Assembly (NCBI GenBank): GCA_016647705.1
Contig: CM028327.1
Location: 43,464,017-43,528,016 of the forward strand
DNA: 64,000 nucleotides
Reading direction: 5' to 3'
Source of the DNA: Eucommia ulmoides
Taxonomy: Eukaryota > Streptophyta > Magnoliopsida > Garryales > Eucommiaceae
In this document: piece after piece, positions 1 to 11,061 of the stretch
Position numbering within the stretch: position 1 is the first letter of the stretch
Layout of the letters: each line of letters begins with the position of its first letter
Program-made: the position numbers and the translations under genes
Notes under the pieces: model-generated
The model's database searches: none
Seen by the model: the letters and a program-made list of their open reading frames with translations, nothing else
What the model was told of the DNA's origin: nothing

Positions 1-3000
1 ATAGTTTCACAATTTCGTGTACTATCGGGAAATCTCATTTCGACAAGGCACTATATGATCTTGGTGCTAATATCAACTTGATCCTATCTTCTGTCTATCG
101 GAAGTTGGGACTTGGTAGTGCTAATCCAACTACAATCTCTCTTCAAATGGCGGACGGATCGTTGACCTATCCGAAAGGAAATATTAAGGATGTTTTAATA
201 AAGGTGGAAAAGTTCATCTTCCCGGTGGACTTTGTCGTGTTAGAAATAGAGGAGGATAGGGAGATTCCAATCATTCTTGGAAGGCCTTTTCTTGCAACGG
301 GAAAGGTTTTAATTGATGTGCACAATGGCAATTTAACGTTACAAATGAATGATGATGAGGTAAAGTTCAACATTTTGAAAACTATGAACTTTTTGGATGA
401 ATGTCCTAAATGCAATCAAGTAGATGTTGTTGACTCTTGTGTAACGAAATTCTTTTAGGCGAATATGGATATGGATCCATTGGAGTATACACTCACAAAT
501 TCCTTATCTATGGGGGATCTTGTTGAGGAGGGCTCAACCACAAATGTTGATGTTGTGGACTACGTGCTTGCAATTAAAGTTCAACCTAAAGACGTAGAGG
601 ATCCGATTCATGTAGAGATGATTAAAGAAGAAGTTAATTCTCCCGAATTATGAAATCTGTCTCACGGTGGATTAATATTCAAGTAATTGCCAGATCGCCC
701 TCGGTATATCTTTTTTCGGGAGAATTCAACTAATTCAGTGATAATCTCATCATATTTGATGGAAGAGGAAGAATACAAGTTGCTTAATGCTCTAAAATGG
801 CATAGATCCACCTTCGCATGGTCTATCTCCGACATTACAGAATTAGCCCTACAATATGCATGCATAATATCTTAATAGAGGATTTGTTTAAACCTTCCAT
901 TGAACATCAATGAAGGCTAAATCCGAAAATGAAAGAAGTCGTCAGAGCAAAGATGTTGAAGCTCTTGAACGCTGGGATTATCTATGTAATATTTGATAGC
1001 GAGTGAGTTAACCCGGTGCAGGTTGTACCCAAGAAAGGCGGCATGACGGTTGTGAAAAATTAGAATAATGATCTTATTCCGACACAAACCATTACTGGAT
1101 GGCGAGTGTGTATTGACTATCGACAATTAAACAAGGCGACAAGGAAATTTCATTTTTCGCTTCAATTCATTGATCAAATACTAGATCGTCTAGCCGACTA
1201 TGATCATTACTGCTTTCTTGATGGTTACTCCGGTTATAATCAAATAGCAATAGCACTGGAAGACCAGGAAAATACTACCTTTACATGTCCGTATGGGACG
1301 TTTGCCTACCGACATAAGCCGTTTGGTCTATGTAATGCTCCGGCCACATTCCAATAGTGTATGATGACAATATTCTCGGATATGGTGGAAGACAAAATAG
1401 AGATCTTCATGGACGACTTTTCAGTCTTTGGTTCGTCCTTTGATCATTGTTTGTACAACTTAGCGCTTATTTTCAACCGTTGTGAGGAGAAAATTTTAGT
1501 TCTCAATTGGGAGAATTGTCACTTTATGGTCAAAGAAGAGATCGTGTTAGGTCATCGAGTCTCTTCCAAGGGGCTTAAGGTTGACCGAGTTAAGATTGAA
1601 ACAATTGAGAAGCTTCCACCTCCGATAAATGTGAAAGGAGTCTAAAGTTTCTTGGGACATGACGGCTTCTACCGGTGCTTTACAAAAGATTTTTTAAAGA
1701 CGGTGAAGCCGTTATGTCGCCTACTTAAGAAGGATGCCCCATTTGAATTCAATGAATATTGCTTGAATGCTTTCAATGCAATGAAGGAAAAGTTGATCAT
1801 AGCTCCTATAATAGTTGCTCTAGATTGGAATGAGCCATTTGAAACAATGTGCAATGCTAGCGACTATGCAATTGGTGCGGTGTTAAGCCAACGCAAGGAG
1901 AAGATCTTTCGATCTATTTATTAGGCGAGCAAGATGTTGAACGATGCCTAGAAGAATTACACCACAACCGAGAAAGAGATGCTGGCGGTTGTTTTTGTCT
2001 GTGATAAGTTTCGATCATATATAATTGGATCAAAAGTGATCATCTATACGGATTACACTGCTATCCGGTACTTATTCGCTAAGAAAGACGCCAAGTCACG
2101 TCTAATCAAGTGGATTCTATTGTTGCAAGAGTTCGATGCTGAGATACGGACAAGAAAGGGAGCGAAAACGTTGTAGCTAATCATCTGTCAAGGCTGGTTC
2201 AACAGGAAGTTGGTGATAAGTCATGTATTACGGAGGTGTTCCCTGATAAACAGTTATTCAAAATTGACAATGCACTTCTGTGGTTTGCGGATATCATAAA
2301 TTTTTTTGCCTGTAAAGTATTACCACAAGATCTTACAAGTACCCAGAAGAAGAAATTCCTATTCGATTCAAGACACTATATGTGGGACGAGCCGTTGCTA
2401 TTCAAGAAGTGTGTTGATCAGGTGATTCGGAGATATGTTCCGGAGGAAGAGATGGAGAATATTCTTTATCACTACCATTCATCACCTTGTGGCGGTCACT
2501 TTGGAGTGACTTAGACAACCGCAAAAGTGGTTCAGTCAGGTTTTTACTAGTCATCTTTGTTTAGAGATGCTTATACGTTTATAAAAACCTGTTATCGATG
2601 CCAAATGGTGGGTAACATTTCATGAAGGCATGAATTTCCACTGACGTCTATTCTTGGGCTAGAGCTATTTAATGTGTGGGGCATATATTTTATGGGGCCG
2701 TTTTCGTCGACATTCGGTCAGGAGTATATTCTACTGGCGGTGGATTACGTGTCTAAATGGGTCGAAACCGTGACGACACCTTTCAATGATGCCAAAGTGG
2801 TTTTAAAGTTCCTTCAATGAAATATCATGTCAAGTTTCGGGACACCTCGGGCCATAATTAGTGATGAGGGAACCCACTTTTGTAACAAAATGTTGAATAC
2901 TTTGTTAACAAAGTATAGGGTTCGGCATAACGTGGCACTACCGTACCATCCGCAGACAAATAGCCAAGCTGAAGTTTCAAACAGAGAGATCAAGCTTATT

Positions 3001-3558
3001 TTGGAGAAAACAATTCATTCTAATCGTAAAGATTGAGCGATAAAGCTGGATGATGCATTGTGGGCTTATCGCATGACTTTCAAGACAGCAATCGACATGT
3101 CGCCATATCGATAGGTGTTTGGGAAGGCGTGTCATTTGCTAGTTAAGTTTGGGCACCGTGCATTCTGAGCAATTAAGAAATTGAACTTCGATTTAAAAGT
3201 TTTTGGTGAACAACGTCTCCTCCAACTCAATGAGATGGAGGAATTTTGAAATGAAGCTTATGAAAATATCAAGCTTTGCAAAGACAAAATGAAGAGGTGG
3301 CATAACAAGAAAATAGCCAGGAGGGAGTTCATCTCGGGCCAACAAGTTCTGTTGTTTAATTCACGGCTGAGGCTCTTTCCCGAAAAATTAAAGTCCCTGT
3401 GGTTTGGCCCATTCCAGATCAAGTAGGTATTTCCATTCGGCTCTGTCGAATTGGAAGGCGATGACAGACGAATTTTCTGAGTCAATGAGGAGCGGATAAA
3501 ACATTACTTCGGCAACGAAGAACGAGTTGTGGAGACTATCTCCCTCGTTGACGACTAA
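1..3558 (+). pseudogene. Athila-1 pol remnant (protease, RT, RNase H, integrase)
   Basis: Stretches in one main frame match Ty3/gypsy pol. The protease active-site segment DLGANINL sits near 70-90, and the later protease motif IILGRPFLATGK follows near 270-305. RT runs from about 930 to 1,645, with CIDYRQLNK, the FGLCNAPATFQ segment and the catalytic FMDD box near 1,410. RNase H includes NASDYAIGAVL, and integrase follows from about 2,460. Breaks include a TAG after APATFQ (about 1,354), a TAA at 1,643-1,645 before SFLGH, further stops in RNase H and integrase, and the first integrase catalytic aspartate replaced (GIYFMGP near 2,680). The later DEGTHF and [10 protein letters not shown] integrase segments survive. 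The frame ends at TAA 3,556-3,558. Not functional. Confidence 0.93.
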
Positions 3559-3842
3559 GATGGAATTCACAAAGTTCAGCTAGGGACATTAAATCGAGCA
3601 CTTTTTGATATGAAACTGAGGGTATGGTATTTCTCGACTTTTGTTATTAATTACTTTTTGGAGGCCGTTATGGTCTCAAAACGTGTTTGGATGTGAATTA
3701 AGGAGTATGGATACTCGGGGTTGTGTTTTGTGCTTAAAATCATTGAATTAGCAAAGTAGAAGTGTATGGCGTAGAGAGTTGTTGTGAAAACATGAGGAAA
3801 TCAAGTGAATCAGCAGAAAGCTCACGGCCGCAACGATGATCC

Positions 3843-3985
3843 CACCGCCACGGCGGTGAAAATGCTGGGAAATAACGAAAACAACCAGAAGTCCCACCGT
3901 CGCAATGGTGAACTTACCGTCGCGGCAGTGAAACTTCAGGAAGCTTATTTAAAAAAAAAATTGCTCTACTTTTGCAGCGGTGAAG
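3843..3985. repeat. Palindrome array between pol and env-like ORF (Athila-1)
   Basis: Three or four near-palindromes with the core CACCGCNNNGCGGTG lie here: 3,843-3,859 (caccgccacggcggtga), 3,895-3,911 and 3,915-3,931, with a half site near 3,976. The same type of motif recurs in this element's LTR at 9,790-10,034. Athila-2 has a differently sequenced palindrome array at the equivalent place (47,797-47,898). Confidence 0.8.
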
Positions 3986-4596
3986 CGTCTGTTAGAATTT
4001 AAAGCTTGTCGCTTCACAGAATAATCGAAAACCCACTGCAAAAATCCCAAAAACTCTCAAATTTCTTCCTTCAAATCCGTTCCAATCTCAAACATCATCC
4101 ACCAAAAACCCATTCTTCAAGCTATTTTCAGCATCTAGGGTTCGAAAATCACAAAAGGCGATTTTTCCCAATTTCAATCCATTTGACCCGATTTGTTCCA
4201 ACAAGTAAATGTTCTTGACCTTACATTTCATATTTATGATGAAATTATGGGATGATTTGCATCTTCATTGATTTTTTCCTTGTTTTTGGGGGGTTTTGGT
4301 TTGATTTTTTGGTGATGAACATCATTTCTATGAATTGTTGCATTGTGTGGTAATGGATTGAATGTTACATTGTTGAATTCGTGTTGAATCGGTTGTTATT
4401 GGTGTGTGTGTGTGTTGTCGTTGAGTCGTGTTCTTGCCAGTTTGGATTCGTGGGGTTGGTTTGTTTTGTTCTGTTGTGATTTCGTTGTCGTGTTTGTGAA
4501 TGTGCTTGCTAGGAACAATGACAAAACGTGCCGTATCTAAGCGCCCACGGAAAGAAGGATCCAGTTCTCAATCGGGGGGCTTCCGCGAGAGATTAT

Positions 4597-6760
4597 TGTT
4601 GATCCTAAGATTTTGATGAACAATTAAGTATTGATGTTGTGGTAGAACTATTGTTTAATTGAGTGTTTCAGTAATTTAAAGTTCCAGTAATGTAGACGTC
4701 AAATTAAATGGATGCTAAATGAAGATATCAAGATGATGAAGAAATATTAAGAATTTGAAGAAATTAGGAAAAACAACTCAGGTGAATCTTAACTCTTAAT
4801 ATCCCATTTAGGAATACACACATGGTACAAAATATATTTTATCTTTTGTGTGTTTTAATTAAGTTAAATTATTTGCTCCTATGTGATTTGAAAATAAATA
4901 ATTTTGAATGACTAAAATGAAATATAAGAATATTAGTGGAGCTTATTTAAGAGAGAAAATGGATAAAGGGACGAAATCATAAAAGAAAATATATTAAAAA
5001 CGAGATCAGAGAAAAGATCCAGAAGGTAGCAGTCGACTGAGGAGTCGACCAGCCAATGGTGGCTGAACTCTCTGAATCGAAGAGTCGACTGACAGGTCGA
5101 CCGGTGAAAACAACATGAACTCTCTGAATCAAAGAGTCGACTGACAAGTCGACCGACAAAAACAACATGAACTCTCTGAATCGACGAGTCGACTGACAAG
5201 TCGACCGATGAAAAATAAACAAACTCTCTGAATCGAAGAGTCGACCAAGCGGTAATTGATGAAATACATTGGCTACTCCCTGAATCTGCCAGTCGACTGT
5301 GCAGTCGACTGAACGCACTGTTTCAGAATATTGTTTTATCCGAAATTATATCCAAAAGTAGCCATTTTTTGTGAGGATTTGAGAGAGATTTCGGGGATAT
5401 TCTCAATATTTAAGATATGGTTCATATACTAATTAAATCATTTTAATATGTTTCATTAAATATTGATATTTCTCAATTTGGTACTTGAAATAGATTCTAT
5501 ACTTATTTATTTAGATTGAGAAATACTTTGGAGGTTTAATTGAGAATTTTGAAAGTTGTTATTAAATGAAATTGAACCTAAATGAAGTCATTATGATATA
5601 TAAGGGGTCTACAAGAGTTTTTAATTGTCATGACGCTTGTAAACTAACGGTTAAAAGGCTGATTACATATTCTTTTATATAGACCTGCAAATTTCCTTAA
5701 CAATTAATCATTCATTGAGAGAGCTAAAAGAGTTTTTATCATTTGTGAGCTTTTATAAGAGTTATCATTCTACGATATTGTGAGCTTTTCTAAGAGTGAT
5801 TTTATGAATCAATTGCGATATATTCTTGTTGATACCGGATTTGAAGCTATATTGTTCTAATCATTATTTCTGTGGATTTCGGGTGAGATATTTCCATGTT
5901 GCTTATTGTTTATTATTTTATATTTGAAAATTGATCTTAGAAATTGTTTTTGATTTTGGAAGAAAATATTATTTCAAACAATTTCTTGAATCTAATTACG
6001 TGCTCCAATTTGCTACCCATATTCTTGTTAAAATCAGATTTCTGTATCTCACATATTTTTATCACAGATGGGATATTAATTGAGTTTTTATTTATCTGGG
6101 GTGGTAGAAGCTCCGAGTGAGATTTACTTCTTATCCATTTGTGTATTGGTGAATTGTGACAGATTAAATATCATTTGGGGTATTTAATCAAGGGTAACAG
6201 GGTTTCAGTCTCTTCCTATAAAGAGATTGATGTAGTGATTCTTCTTGGATAAGAATTGCATTGTGAGTGATTTGTAAAGGTTTCATCCTTACCTGGTAAA
6301 AGGATAGTTGGAGTGTTTGTGAGATATTTTGATTCTTGAGCCTCAGTGTTAAAAAGGATTAGGTTATTCTTTAGCCTTTAAAAAGTAGATGTTCTTCCTT
6401 AGCCTGAGAAAATGATATTGGAAAGGTTGATTTTGAGCTTGTAAAATAATCGGTGTGGGGGTTTGGTTCCAACCTTTAAAGGGATCCTGGTTTTAATGGG
6501 TGCGACGTTCGTGGAGCTTGGAGGACTAGATTAACCAAGAGTAACTTGGTGAACCAGTATAAATCTTGTGTGCTGCATTACTATTTTGTTATTTTTGTTG
6601 TTTGGGTGTGCACTTAGATTTATTATAATTCCGCTATGGTATAAAGATAATAATTAATTTAGACATAAAATTAATTATTTGATTTATTCAAGTTTATTCT
6701 GATAATATTTTTTTGATTAACCAATTCACCCCCCCTCTTAGGTATTCTACTGGGCCAACA
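4597..6760 (+). mobile_element. Solo LTR (copia-like, 2,164 bp) in the Athila-1 env-like ORF
   Basis: The segment begins TGTTGATCC and ends GGGCCAACA, the inverted TGTT/AACA ends of an LTR. It is flanked by attat (4,592-4,596) and attac (6,761-6,765), a 5-bp target duplication with one mismatch. Athila-2 is uninterrupted here (ggattacg near 48,603), which gives the empty site. The CCAATTCACCCCCCC-type 3' end resembles many plant copia LTRs. No coding domains were seen, so it is a solo LTR left by LTR-LTR recombination. Confidence 0.85.
5028..5330. repeat. 52-bp tandem repeats carrying GTCGAC dyads
   Basis: Within the solo LTR, units starting at aactctctgaatc recur at about 5,066, 5,118, 5,170 and 5,222, a period of 52 bp. 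Each contains two GTCGAC hexamers about 6 bp apart (gtcgactgacaagtcgacc). Degenerate units extend to about 5,312. This could be an LTR enhancer array, which is an inference. Confidence 0.85.
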
Positions 6761-7896
6761 ATTACAATTCTGCCCGGTTCGTTTCCAAACAAGCCGAGGA
6801 ACATTTCAATCGTCATGAGTTTACAAGAATATGTGTAAAACAATAAGGATTCAGGCCAATAGACAGTCTTCTGGCGGAGTTCAGGAATGTTATACGAAGT
6901 AGGGGTTGGGAGTAATTTTGTCAATCACCTCCCCTGGGCGAAGTGTCCTTAGTTCGGGAATTCTACGCAAACATCACTAAAGCAAATGAAAACCAGACTA
7001 AGGTTCGAACTCACCCAATCATCTTCAGTCCCAAGAAATTCAATGAAGTATTAGGATTGATGGCCCTGGAACCAAGTGATGAACCATACGGGGGTTATGA
7101 GCCAAGCATAGAAACAGTGATCCGGGCCCTAATTACTGGCGATGTCCAATTGACGCACACGGGGCTGGGACTCACAACCTTCCCAGCAAAGTTCTTGAAT
7201 CCGATTCTGAAGATATGGCACCACTTTATATCTAGAACCCTGTTCCCTACTTCTCATCTTTCTGACATCTCAAAGGAGCGGGCCATGACACTGTATGCCA
7301 TTCAAATGGGAAAGCCACTGAACGTCGGATTCTTGATCTACTCATCTATCCTTCATGCCGTTTGGACAAAAAAATCCTACCTATCCTTCTCATCATTGTT
7401 AATAGAGAAATTCAGACGCGTCGGAGTGGTAATTGTAGGAGATAGTCCTTGGCCCCTAATTAATCCCCTTGATCCCCTAATCAATCCTCTCGATCTTGCA
7501 ATCATTACTAGAATGTGAAATGAAGGAGCCCAAAGCTAGGTAGCGTAGGAAGCAGAGGAAGAGAAAGGCCCTGAGGAAGAAGAGGCAGGGCCGTCTGAGG
7601 CCCCTAGCCGCCCTTCGGATACGACAGATCAAGAGCTCCAGGATCTCCAGACCGACATTCGCGTTTTTCACCACAAACAGTACAACATCCGGACTGAACT
7701 CACCGACATATGGATATTCCTGGACCGATACACTAGACAGCAAGATCAGGTCCAACGGCTCATTGGCGCACGCCTTGGTATCGATACTAGCACTTATCCG
7801 TCGATGTCTCAATTCGAGCCGCACCAGTTGCAACTGCCACCATTCCCATTCGGCCGAAATGGTGATGGTGATGACATTCCTCCCAGTGGACAGTAG

Positions 7897-9597
7897 GGGG
7901 TGATACTTTTACGTCTTACCTCCTAGGTATGTGTTCAGGACCCAGTTTTTCTTATATTTGTTACATCATGCTATTGAGCTCGCTGCTTAGACAGTAAGGA
8001 CATTGCCTCGTTTAAGTTTGAGGGAAATGTACATCCAGTTTTGTGTTGTTATACAAAGATGAGAAGGATGAGGAAATTGTTTTGTTTTGTTATTGTATTA
8101 AACTAGAAATGTTTAGTTTTTAGAAATGTTTAGTTTTTGTAAACGATCTTTTATGTATGTTAAATTTTATGTGATGTAGACTTTATTTCATAGTTAAATG
8201 TTATTTTTAATTTTTGTTTATGTATGTGTAATGTTTAGTTTGGTGTATGTATGTTAGTGTTTAGATTTAGAGTAGATATGTTAATAAATGAAGTCGTATT
8301 TGCATGTTGAGTTGTTGAGTTCGTCTGAGCCAATTCCCAATGATGAAAATTATCTTTTAATTGTATATCGAGGTCGGGCGTGATATCATTTATGTGTGTT
8401 TAGCATGTCGATTAGGTAAAAATTATTTTGATCCTAAATCACATGATCATATTGACTCAGTGTATAATTATTTGAACGATTTGACGCCAATTATTCAGTA
8501 ATTAGTTCATGACAGAAATGAGGAATCTAGAACTTGATTTTGGGGAGACTTGAGACGAAATCCTAGGTAAGGTAATTCCTTTGAGGCGTGATTTAGGCCT
8601 TCATTTTTATCACTTGAACCTTTCAAGCTAACCTGAAAGTTTTTATCTCTCGTTACCTTGTCGAAGCCGATAATATTTTCAATTCTGAACACGTATCAAT
8701 ACTCTATCCAATAAAAAATTTCCAAACCACTGTCGCTATGCCTAAGATTCAAATTGAGTGAAATCAAGTTAGCATTAGTTTATGCTACTTGAAGTGAGTG
8801 GTCGGGTTTTGAACGGATTTTTATTGATTCGGTATTAGTGTATTCATTTGTCATTGTTTTAATTTTATTTCCACGCCCCTAAAATTTTACAAATTCGAAT
8901 AAGTTTGGGGGTGTGTTATGTTAAAAAAAAAAAAAAAAAAAAAAAGCTATGTTAATATAGTTTTTATTTTCATTTTCTTCTGACAAGTAAATACAACATT
9001 CTTAAATTCTTATTCAGGGTTGTGTTTTAAATATTTAGGGTTACAAGAAAGATATAGTGACAAGCGTTTGTGCCTCAGGTATCGTTGAATTATAACGATT
9101 TTCTGTTTTCTATTCCTGTGATACCCTTGGTCGTTCTCCAAAGCCAAACTAAGCCCTATTAATTTCTGTGAATGTCTGAACCTACATTAGTGGATAGTCG
9201 AGCCTAGTCAAGCGTATGATTTACCTGAATCCTTTAAGGTTTAAGTCATGAGCTTAGCTATTGAATAATTCAATCCGGTGTTTGGATAGTTATGTACTTG
9301 AGTTCTCACACACAGACATTTCAAATGGATCTAGAATGGTTTTAACTGATATTGAGTGTTGAAATTCTAGAACACCATGTGGTGTGTGTTATTCCTGAAC
9401 TTGATCTAATCAGGGGCAGCTTGAGGGAAAAACCACTTGGTTTCTTCGATTGAACTTGGAACTTGCATGCGTTTACTTCTTGTTTGTTGATGTTTATTCA
9501 TTTTTAGTTTAGTAGTTAGTTAATTAGTATAGTTATGTTAATTTAGCGTTAGGGTGTTTTGCTCGAGAACTAGCAAAATTTCAAGTTTTGGGGTATT
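7897..9597 (+). other. Athila-1 3' non-coding region with polypurine tract
   Basis: About 1.7 kb without coding potential separates the env-like ORF from the 3' LTR. It aligns with 49,669-51,323 of Athila-2, for example at the cctaaaattttacaaattcg segment near 8,880 and the caagcgtttgtgcctcagg segment near 9,061. It contains a poly-A run at about 8,926-8,944. The purine-rich caagttttgggg at about 9,582-9,593, just before the LTR, is the probable plus-strand primer. Confidence 0.75.
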
Positions 9598-11061
9598 TAA
9601 TAGGTTGAAAATATTTATCTACTTCTAAGCCGAATTTGGTAATTTTTGAGTATATTAGTAATATTTAATTATGTTTTAGTTTGTTTTTATATAAATCAGA
9701 TGTAGGAACATAAACGAGCCATAAACGAGTGAAACGGTGGAAAAAGGGCAAATAAACGATTAAAGAAACAATGTTTCGAAACAACGAACCCACCGTCATG
9801 GCGATCAGGCCACCACCGCAACAGTGAGAATGCAAAGAAGGCTGAAAGTACAGAAGTCCCACCACCGCAGTGATCAATCCATCGTCGCGGCGGTGGAGAT
9901 GCAGGGAGAATTATGAAGATCTCACCGCTGCAGCGGTGATTCCAATGCTGTGGCGGTAAAAGTCCAAAAAATTTAGGGCATGGCCCATCGCCGCAGCGGT
10001 GAGCCTGTCAACATACTCACCGCCACGGTGGTCACTCTACAACAGGAAAAAGATATTTTTCATATATTTTCAAGCCTTGTATTTAACATGTTTGTGGCCC
10101 TATTTGTCAAAAACGTTCCTAACATTATACACTTGATCAAAAGCCATTCTTGAGAGCTCCAAGAGGGACTTCATCATTTGGAGAAGATGAAGCAATTCTG
10201 GACCGATCTTTGGTGACAGTAGGCTATTCCACTCTAAGATTTGATCGTTCTTCCCTTGTTTTTGTCTTTGTAATTAACTTTCCACATCTAATAATGATGA
10301 ATCCCTTTTGTTTTAATGTTTATATGGCTAAGAATATGGTAGGCTAGATAAATATTATCTAGGGGTTGTTGTAATTCATGTAAATATTCGTTTGATTGAA
10401 TATATGTTAATTTAACGGTTGTTTGTCTAAATCCGATTGTGTTTATCGTTTTACTACAATTTTAATATGCTTGTTAAGGTATTAGAGTTAGTTTTGAGGA
10501 TACGGAGTTTGACACTCGGGAAAGGTAACCCCGGATTAGGACTACGATTAAACACATCATGACAATCTAACGACCCAGGAAGGCGTTAGATAGTATGCAA
10601 TCCATGAGGTTGGGTCAAGACTCATGTGACTAAGCGTTAGATAGTATGCAATCGATGAGGTTGAGGGGGACTTTGGCGTTGATGCGAAATCACATATTTG
10701 CTCACTTTACACTCGGAAGAAGTAGTGAGCGAGTTTAAGATACCGAGATTATCGAATAGGATAAACACCATTATTGTTAACTAAACGAAGTCAAGCATGT
10801 ATTAAGTGAATGAAATCAATCTTTAGGTAATCAACTTAATTAGAACTTACCCAATAGTTGTAGTTTAACTTAGTTTGTAATCAAAACTTCAAACAATTTT
10901 TAAACCATCGAGATAATATAAGACTATGTAAATTACGGTATTCAATTAATCGAACATGTTTTCCTGTGAAATGATATCCGATCGAAAGATCCACTATATT
11001 AAAATTTGATCTCGTGCACTTGCGAGTAAAGAAAAAACGTGAGAAGAAAAAGTCGCGTTCA
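9598..11061 (+). repeat. Athila-1 3' LTR (about 1,464 bp)
   Basis: The boundaries come from alignment with the Athila-2 3' LTR (51,324-52,805). The first base pair has decayed from TG to TA (9,598-9,599), and the end is at gcgttca 11,055-11,061. U3 carries the palindrome array. The U5 half keeps segments such as ctcgtgcacttgcgagtaaa near 11,010, shared with both Athila-2 LTRs. Confidence 0.85.
9790..10034. repeat. Palindrome array in U3 of the Athila-1 LTR
   Basis: At least six palindromic or near-palindromic sites with CACCGC/GCGGTG arms were read. They include a perfect 18-bp palindrome, tcaccgctgcagcggtga, at 9,922-9,939, and weaker sites at about 9,791, 9,814, 9,880-9,895, 9,986-10,003 and 10,016-10,034. 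The array lies upstream of the presumed LTR promoter and matches the internal array at 3,843-3,985 in motif type. Confidence 0.85.

Larger units (their letters stand above)
4518..7896 (+). pseudogene. Athila-1 env-like ORF (putative plant transposon protein), interrupted
   Basis: This is the third, env-like ORF of the element. It starts at ATG 4,518 (MTKRAVSKRPRK) and is cut after about 25 codons by the solo LTR at 4,597-6,760. It resumes near 6,761 and can be followed to TAG 7,894-7,896. The longest open part, about 6,943-7,518, begins near SLVREFYANIT and resembles the domain often annotated as 'putative plant transposon protein' downstream of Athila pol. The C-terminal part is acidic (EEEKGPEEEEAG) and then Q/R-rich with likely helical segments. 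Stops include TGA 7,516-7,518, TAG 7,537-7,539 and TAG 7,546-7,548. The last is also present at the matching codon of Athila-2. Its function is unknown and no envelope activity is implied. Confidence 0.8.
1..11061 (+). mobile_element. Athila-1: 3' part of an Athila-type Ty3/gypsy element
   Basis: The element enters from the left edge inside pol, near the protease active site. In order it carries protease, reverse transcriptase, RNase H, integrase, a palindrome array, an env-like ORF, a long non-coding 3' region, a polypurine tract and a 3' LTR. Athila identity rests on the protease-RT-RH-INT order, the env-like ORF after pol, and collinearity with the second copy at 41,681-52,805, which shows a tRNA-Asp primer site. 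The coding frames hold many stops, so the element is dead. A 2,164-bp solo LTR (4,597-6,760) is nested in it. Its 5' LTR and gag lie outside the window. Confidence 0.9.
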
